A stretch of 64,000 nucleotides of DNA from the NCBI RefSeq assembly GCF_018139645.1, contig NZ_JAGSPM010000006.1, positions 186,001 to 250,000 on the forward strand. Reading direction: 5' to 3'. The notes under the pieces are model-generated. The model saw only the letters and a program-made list of their open reading frames with translations, did no database searches and was not told where the DNA came from. The DNA is from Affinundibacterium baiyunense (lineage in GTDB: Bacteria > Pseudomonadota > Gammaproteobacteria > Burkholderiales > Burkholderiaceae_D). Each line of letters opens with the position of its first letter. Within the stretch, counting starts at the first letter, position 1. Positions 61,002 to 64,000 of this stretch are shown piece by piece. The position numbers and the translations under genes are program-made.

Positions 61002-63401
61002 TTAGTTACGTACTGGTTTGCCAGTTTGCATCATGCCCATGATGCGCTCTTGTGTTTTTGGATGGTTCAACAATTCCATAAACGCTTTGCGTTCCATGTC
61101 GAGCAACCATTGTTCGCTGACCATGCTGCCGTTGTCGATATCGCCACCGCAAACGACTTCCGCAATCATCTTGCCGAGTTTGAAGTCATGTGCAGAGATA
61201 AAGCCGCCATCACGCATATTGATCAATTGCGCGCCGATTGTTGCGATACCGTGACGGCCTGTCACAGGCACCAACTTGCGCATCGGTGCACGATAGCCTG
61301 CGTCGAACATGGCACGTGCTTCGACTTTTGCGACGTGCAGCAATTCGAAGGCATTGAAAACGATAACGTCGTCTTGACCGAGGTAGCCCATTTTCTGTGC
61401 TTCCAAAGCAGACTTAGACACGTTCGCTGTTGCGGCATTCGTGAAGTAGTTCTTCAAGAATTGCAAGAGGTCGGTACCTTTCGCATCTTTGGCTGCACGT
61501 ACAGCCGCTTCTTTCAAGCCACCGCCGCCTGGAACCAAGCCCACGCCAACTTCGACCAAGCCGATGTACGATTCGAGTGCAGCGACGCGTTTTGCTGCGT
61601 GCATCATCAACTCGCAACCACCACCGAGTGCCAAGCCAGCGACCGCAGCCACCACAGGAATATTGGCGTATTTCAATGCTTGGTGTGCGTTTTGCAGTTG
61701 TGATACGGCTGGTTCGATCGCTTTCACGCCGCCGGACATAAACAATGGCAACATCGCTTGCAAATCTGCACCAGCAGAGAAAGCACCGCCTTCCGCTGCG
61801 TCGGCATGCCAGATGACCAAGCCTTTGAAGTTCTTCTCAGCTTCAGCAATCGCTTTTTCCATACCAGCGACCACACCTGGGCCAATCACATGCATCTTGG
61901 TCTTGAAGGACAAGATCAGAACGTCGTCATTCTGATGCCAGATACGGACAGAATCATCTTCAAAGAAAGTAACGCCAGCGGTTGCGCCTGTTTCTGCACC
62001 AGCACCCAATACAGGAGCGCGGAATGCTTGACGGTTGTAGACTGCCAAATTAGAGCGTGGAGCAAAAGTATTGCGGCTAATAGACCAAGAACCTTCTGGT
62101 GTATGCACGCCGCCTTTTTCTGCTACTGGGCCTTCAAATACCCAAGCTGGCAAAGGTGTTGCACACAGTGCTTTACCAGCATCGATATCGTCTTTGACCC
62201 AAGTCGCCACTTGCTGCCAACCAGAAGCTTGCCATGTTTCGAATGGACCGACATTCCAGCCAAAGCCCCAACGCATCGCGAAGTCGATATCGCGTGCATT
62301 GTCCGCAATCGTCGCACCGTGAATCGCGATGTAGTGGAAAGCGTCACGGAAGATGGACCACAAGAATTGTGCTTGTTTATTGGTCGATTCACGCAAAGAT
62401 TTCATCTTCTTGACAGGATCTTTTTCCTTCAAGATGCGACCGACCAAGTCATCTGCCTTGGCGCCGCCTGGAACGTATTCACCACTCGCGAAATCTAAAC
62501 GCAGGATGTCTTTGCCGACTTTCTTGTAAAAGCCCGCACCGGATTTGGAACCGAGCGTGCCAGCGGCGACCAATTTCGCCAAGACTTCTGGTGTTTTGTA
62601 GACGGCAAAGAAAGGATCATCTTGCAAGTTGTCTTGCATAGTCTTGATCACGTGCGCCATGGTGTCGAGACCGACCACGTCGGCAGTACGGAAAGTACCA
62701 GAAGAAGCACGGCCCAATTTTTTACCAGTCAAATCATCGACCACGTCAACGCTCAAGCCAAATTGTTCGGCTTGATAAATCGTTGCCAACATACCGAAAA
62801 TACCAACGCGATTGGCGATGAAGTTCGGTGTGTCTTTCGCGTGAACTACGCCTTTACCCAAAGTCGTCGTCAAGAATCCTTCGAGCTGATCGAGGATGTC
62901 AGAGCGTGTCGCCGCTGTCGGGATCAATTCAACCAAGTGCATATAGCGTGGTGGGTTGAAGAAATGCACGCCGCAGAAGCGTTCTTTCAAGCCGGCATCG
63001 AAGCCTTCAGACAAAGCCGTGATCGACAAACCAGAAGTGTTGGATGCGAAGATTGCATTCGGCGCGATGTGTGGTGCGACCTTTTTGTACAGATCATGTT
63101 TCCAATCCATACGTTCTGCGATCGCTTCAATGATCAAATCGCAGCCAGCTAAAACGTCGAGGTTGTCTTCGTAGTTCGCGACTTCGATCAAGGCTGCATC
63201 GTCTTTGTCGCCCAGTGGAGCTGGGTTGAGCTTTTTCAGGTTCTCAATCGCTTTGAGAACGATACCGTTTTTCGGACCTTCTTTGGCTGGCAGGTCGAAC
63301 AAAACGACAGGAACTTTGGCATTGACACAGTGCGCAGCAATTTGCGCTCCCATCACACCAGCGCCAAGGACGGCGACTTTTTTGACGATGAAATTAGGCA
63401 T
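61002..63401 (-). CDS. Bifunctional 3-hydroxyacyl-CoA dehydrogenase/enoyl-CoA hydratase (FadN domain order)
   Basis: The 799-residue protein has the NAD-binding 3-hydroxyacyl-CoA dehydrogenase part first (VAVLGAGVMGAQIAAHC, residues 8-24). FASNTSGLSIT and CGVHFFNPPRYMHLVELIP, with the catalytic histidine, follow. The crotonase part is at the C-terminus (about residues 480-750). It includes GGAFSAGADLQAM, AAVAGLALGGGCELMMHA and GLVEVGVGLVPGGGG, with the expected catalytic glutamate. This is the order of Bacillus FadN, the reverse of E. coli FadB. It performs the hydration and oxidation steps of fatty-acid degradation. The start has an AAGGT site. The acyl-CoA dehydrogenase gene lies 270 bases upstream on the same strand. 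Confidence 0.95.
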   Translation of the reverse strand: MPNFIVKKVAVLGAGVMGAQIAAHCVNAKVPVVLFDLPAKEGPKNGIVLKAIENLKKLNPAPLGDKDDAALIEVANYEDNLDVLAGCDLIIEAIAERMDWKHDLYKKVAPHIAPNAIFASNTSGLSITALSEGFDAGLKERFCGVHFFNPPRYMHLVELIPTAATRSDILDQLEGFLTTTLGKGVVHAKDTPNFIANRVGIFGMLATIYQAEQFGLSVDVVDDLTGKKLGRASSGTFRTADVVGLDTMAHVIKTMQDNLQDDPFFAVYKTPEVLAKLVAAGTLGSKSGAGFYKKVGKDILRLDFASGEYVPGGAKADDLVGRILKEKDPVKKMKSLRESTNKQAQFLWSIFRDAFHYIAIHGATIADNARDIDFAMRWGFGWNVGPFETWQASGWQQVATWVKDDIDAGKALCATPLPAWVFEGPVAEKGGVHTPEGSWSISRNTFAPRSNLAVYNRQAFRAPVLGAGAETGATAGVTFFEDDSVRIWHQNDDVLILSFKTKMHVIGPGVVAGMEKAIAEAEKNFKGLVIWHADAAEGGAFSAGADLQAMLPLFMSGGVKAIEPAVSQLQNAHQALKYANIPVVAAVAGLALGGGCELMMHAAKRVAALESYIGLVEVGVGLVPGGGGLKEAAVRAAKDAKGTDLLQFLKNYFTNAATANVSKSALEAQKMGYLGQDDVIVFNAFELLHVAKVEARAMFDAGYRAPMRKLVPVTGRHGIATIGAQLINMRDGGFISAHDFKLGKMIAEVVCGGDIDNGSMVSEQWLLDMERKAFMELLNHPKTQERIMGMMQTGKPVRN

Positions 63402-63490
63402 TGACGTACCTTTTAATAAAATTGAAATACAGGGTTACGAAGTCAAACTTGGTTGGGGTAGTTCAATACGATTGATCTACATTTCTTATT

Positions 63491-63531
63491 CCCCCTCTCC
63501 CGCGTGCGGGAGAGGGGTTAGGGGTGAGGGC
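63491..63531. repeat. CCCTCTCCCGC hairpin repeat, copy 1
   Basis: CCCTCTCCCGC pairs with GCGGGAGAGGG around GT, followed by TTAGGGGTGAGGG. It is a common dispersed hairpin of Proteobacteria, here in the gap between two beta-oxidation genes. Confidence 0.75.
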
Positions 63532-63620
63532 GGTTTAGCAATTCAAAAGCAATTTCTGTGTTGCCGTACTTCGAGCTATTTGAATTTTCGAGGGAACTAA
63601 ATTTTGTTCTATCTCAAGCA

Positions 63621-63658
63621 CCCTCACCCCAACCCTCTCCCGCATGCGGGAGAGGGGG
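63621..63658. repeat. CCCTCTCCCGC hairpin repeat, copy 2 (inverted)
   Basis: CCCTCACCCCAACCCTCTCC leads into a hairpin CCCTCTCCCGC-AT-GCGGGAGAGGG. It is the same element as at 63491 in the opposite direction, about 90 bases away, so the two can also pair with one another. Confidence 0.75.
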
Positions 63659-63671
63659 CTCAAAAAACTAA

Positions 63672-64000
63672 TTAAAATAGATCAGCTTCGAGCGACAACA
63701 AATTCGCAGAACCAGAACGTGCTTGGCGAATCAACATCGCTGTCTCTGGATACAAACGCGCAAAGTAGAAACGAATCGTCGCTAACTTGGCTTTGTAGAA
63801 GGTATCGCCAGAATCTTGTTTCGCCAAAGCGATCTTCGCCATTTGCGCGAAGAAGTAGCTGTAGACTAAATGACCAGCAACGCGCAAATAAGGTACCGCG
63901 GCTGCGCCAACTTCGTCAGGATTTTGGAATGCCTTCATGCCGATTTCCATCGTCAACTTGGTCAATTTGTCGCCCAAGTCAGCCAGTGGTGTGACGAATT
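63672..64000 (-). CDS. Acyl-CoA dehydrogenase, C-terminal part (runs off window)
   Basis: Only the last 109 codons are in the window. They read FVTPLADLGDKLTKLTMEIGM and continue AFQNPDEVGAAAVPYLRVAGHLVYSYFFAQMAKIAL, ending near LSLEADLF. This is the C-terminal extension domain found on the larger acyl-CoA dehydrogenases of beta-oxidation (about 600 residues), after the flavin-binding core. It carries out the first step of each oxidation round with FAD. The gene leads the minus-strand cluster and is separated from the bifunctional enzyme gene by the two hairpin repeats. There is no visible frame break. Confidence 0.88.
   Translation of the reverse strand, partial: FVTPLADLGDKLTKLTMEIGMKAFQNPDEVGAAAVPYLRVAGHLVYSYFFAQMAKIALAKQDSGDTFYKAKLATIRFYFARLYPETAMLIRQARSGSANLLSLEADLF

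Noticed and set aside
60414..63152. Long plus-strand frames opposite the thiolase and FadN genes
   Set aside because: They are rich in His, Cys and Arg, as expected for antisense shadows of highly biased coding sequence, and lack starts with ribosome sites.
1..64000. CRISPR arrays, tRNA/rRNA genes, intact insertion sequences and prophage
   Set aside because: No spaced identical repeats, cloverleaf patterns, transposase motifs or phage structural genes were seen on reading both strands, though small RNAs could be missed by eye.

Overview
The window looks like chromosomal DNA of a Gram-negative bacterium. Signs are TonB-dependent uptake, porins, an RND efflux pair, lipoboxes, AsmA and an Aer-type chemoreceptor. 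Gene content and a moderate base composition (mid-40s to about 50 percent GC by eye; not computed) fit Burkholderiales, and an Oxalobacteraceae relative such as Undibacterium is my best guess. That placement is inference from gene families, not from a marker gene. I see no rRNA, tRNA, CRISPR array or intact insertion sequence.

Layout. 1-2.9 kb: 5' part of an AsmA-family gene, an SPFH/band-7 lipoprotein with a small membrane protein, and an EamA transporter. 3-5.8 kb: a giant coiled-coil protein built on an unbroken 14-residue repeat. 6.1-13.3 kb: M1 metallopeptidase, DUF6702-like protein, TonB-dependent receptor and a secreted M28 aminopeptidase with two PPC domains. 13.9-16.9 kb: ATP-grasp, DUF1697 and an enlarged DUF3667 protein. 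17-22.9 kb: an SMC-type condensin operon of MksF-MksE-MksB layout without a visible MksG/JetD nuclease, preceded on the same strand by two small membrane proteins. 23-28.5 kb: msrA, two divergent DUF4157 (eCIS core domain) proteins with different nuclease-like cargo domains, and a SlyD-like FKBP.

28.9-38.2 kb: PAS chemoreceptor, AraC regulator with a serine hydrolase, an ECF42-type sigma factor with its DGPF/YCII partner, BLUF photoreceptor, VOC protein, second AraC regulator, and an unrecognised membrane-anchored protein. 38.4-43.1 kb: an inverted paralogue of the M1 peptidase, a DNA-deoxyinosine glycosylase and a run of small unrecognised ORFs. 43.2-49.2 kb: FucP-like sugar permease, porin plus small PBP-like protein, leucine-dehydrogenase-family enzyme, fasciclin protein. 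49.5-57.4 kb: RND adaptor and permease, POT peptide transporter, alkaline-phosphatase-family protein. 57.7-64 kb: a minus-strand fatty-acid beta-oxidation cluster (acyl-CoA dehydrogenase, FadN-type bifunctional enzyme, thiolase, alpha/beta hydrolase, enoyl-CoA hydratase), interrupted by three families of palindromic repeats.

Taken together, the window suggests a protein- and peptide-using heterotroph: two M1 peptidases, an M28 aminopeptidase, a POT transporter, branched-chain amino-acid deamination and beta-oxidation. The least ordinary items are the paired DUF4157 cargo proteins, the 14-residue-repeat coiled coil, the condensin operon with its membrane-protein leaders, the small-ORF island at 41.8-43.1 kb and the hairpin repeats at 59.5-59.8 kb.
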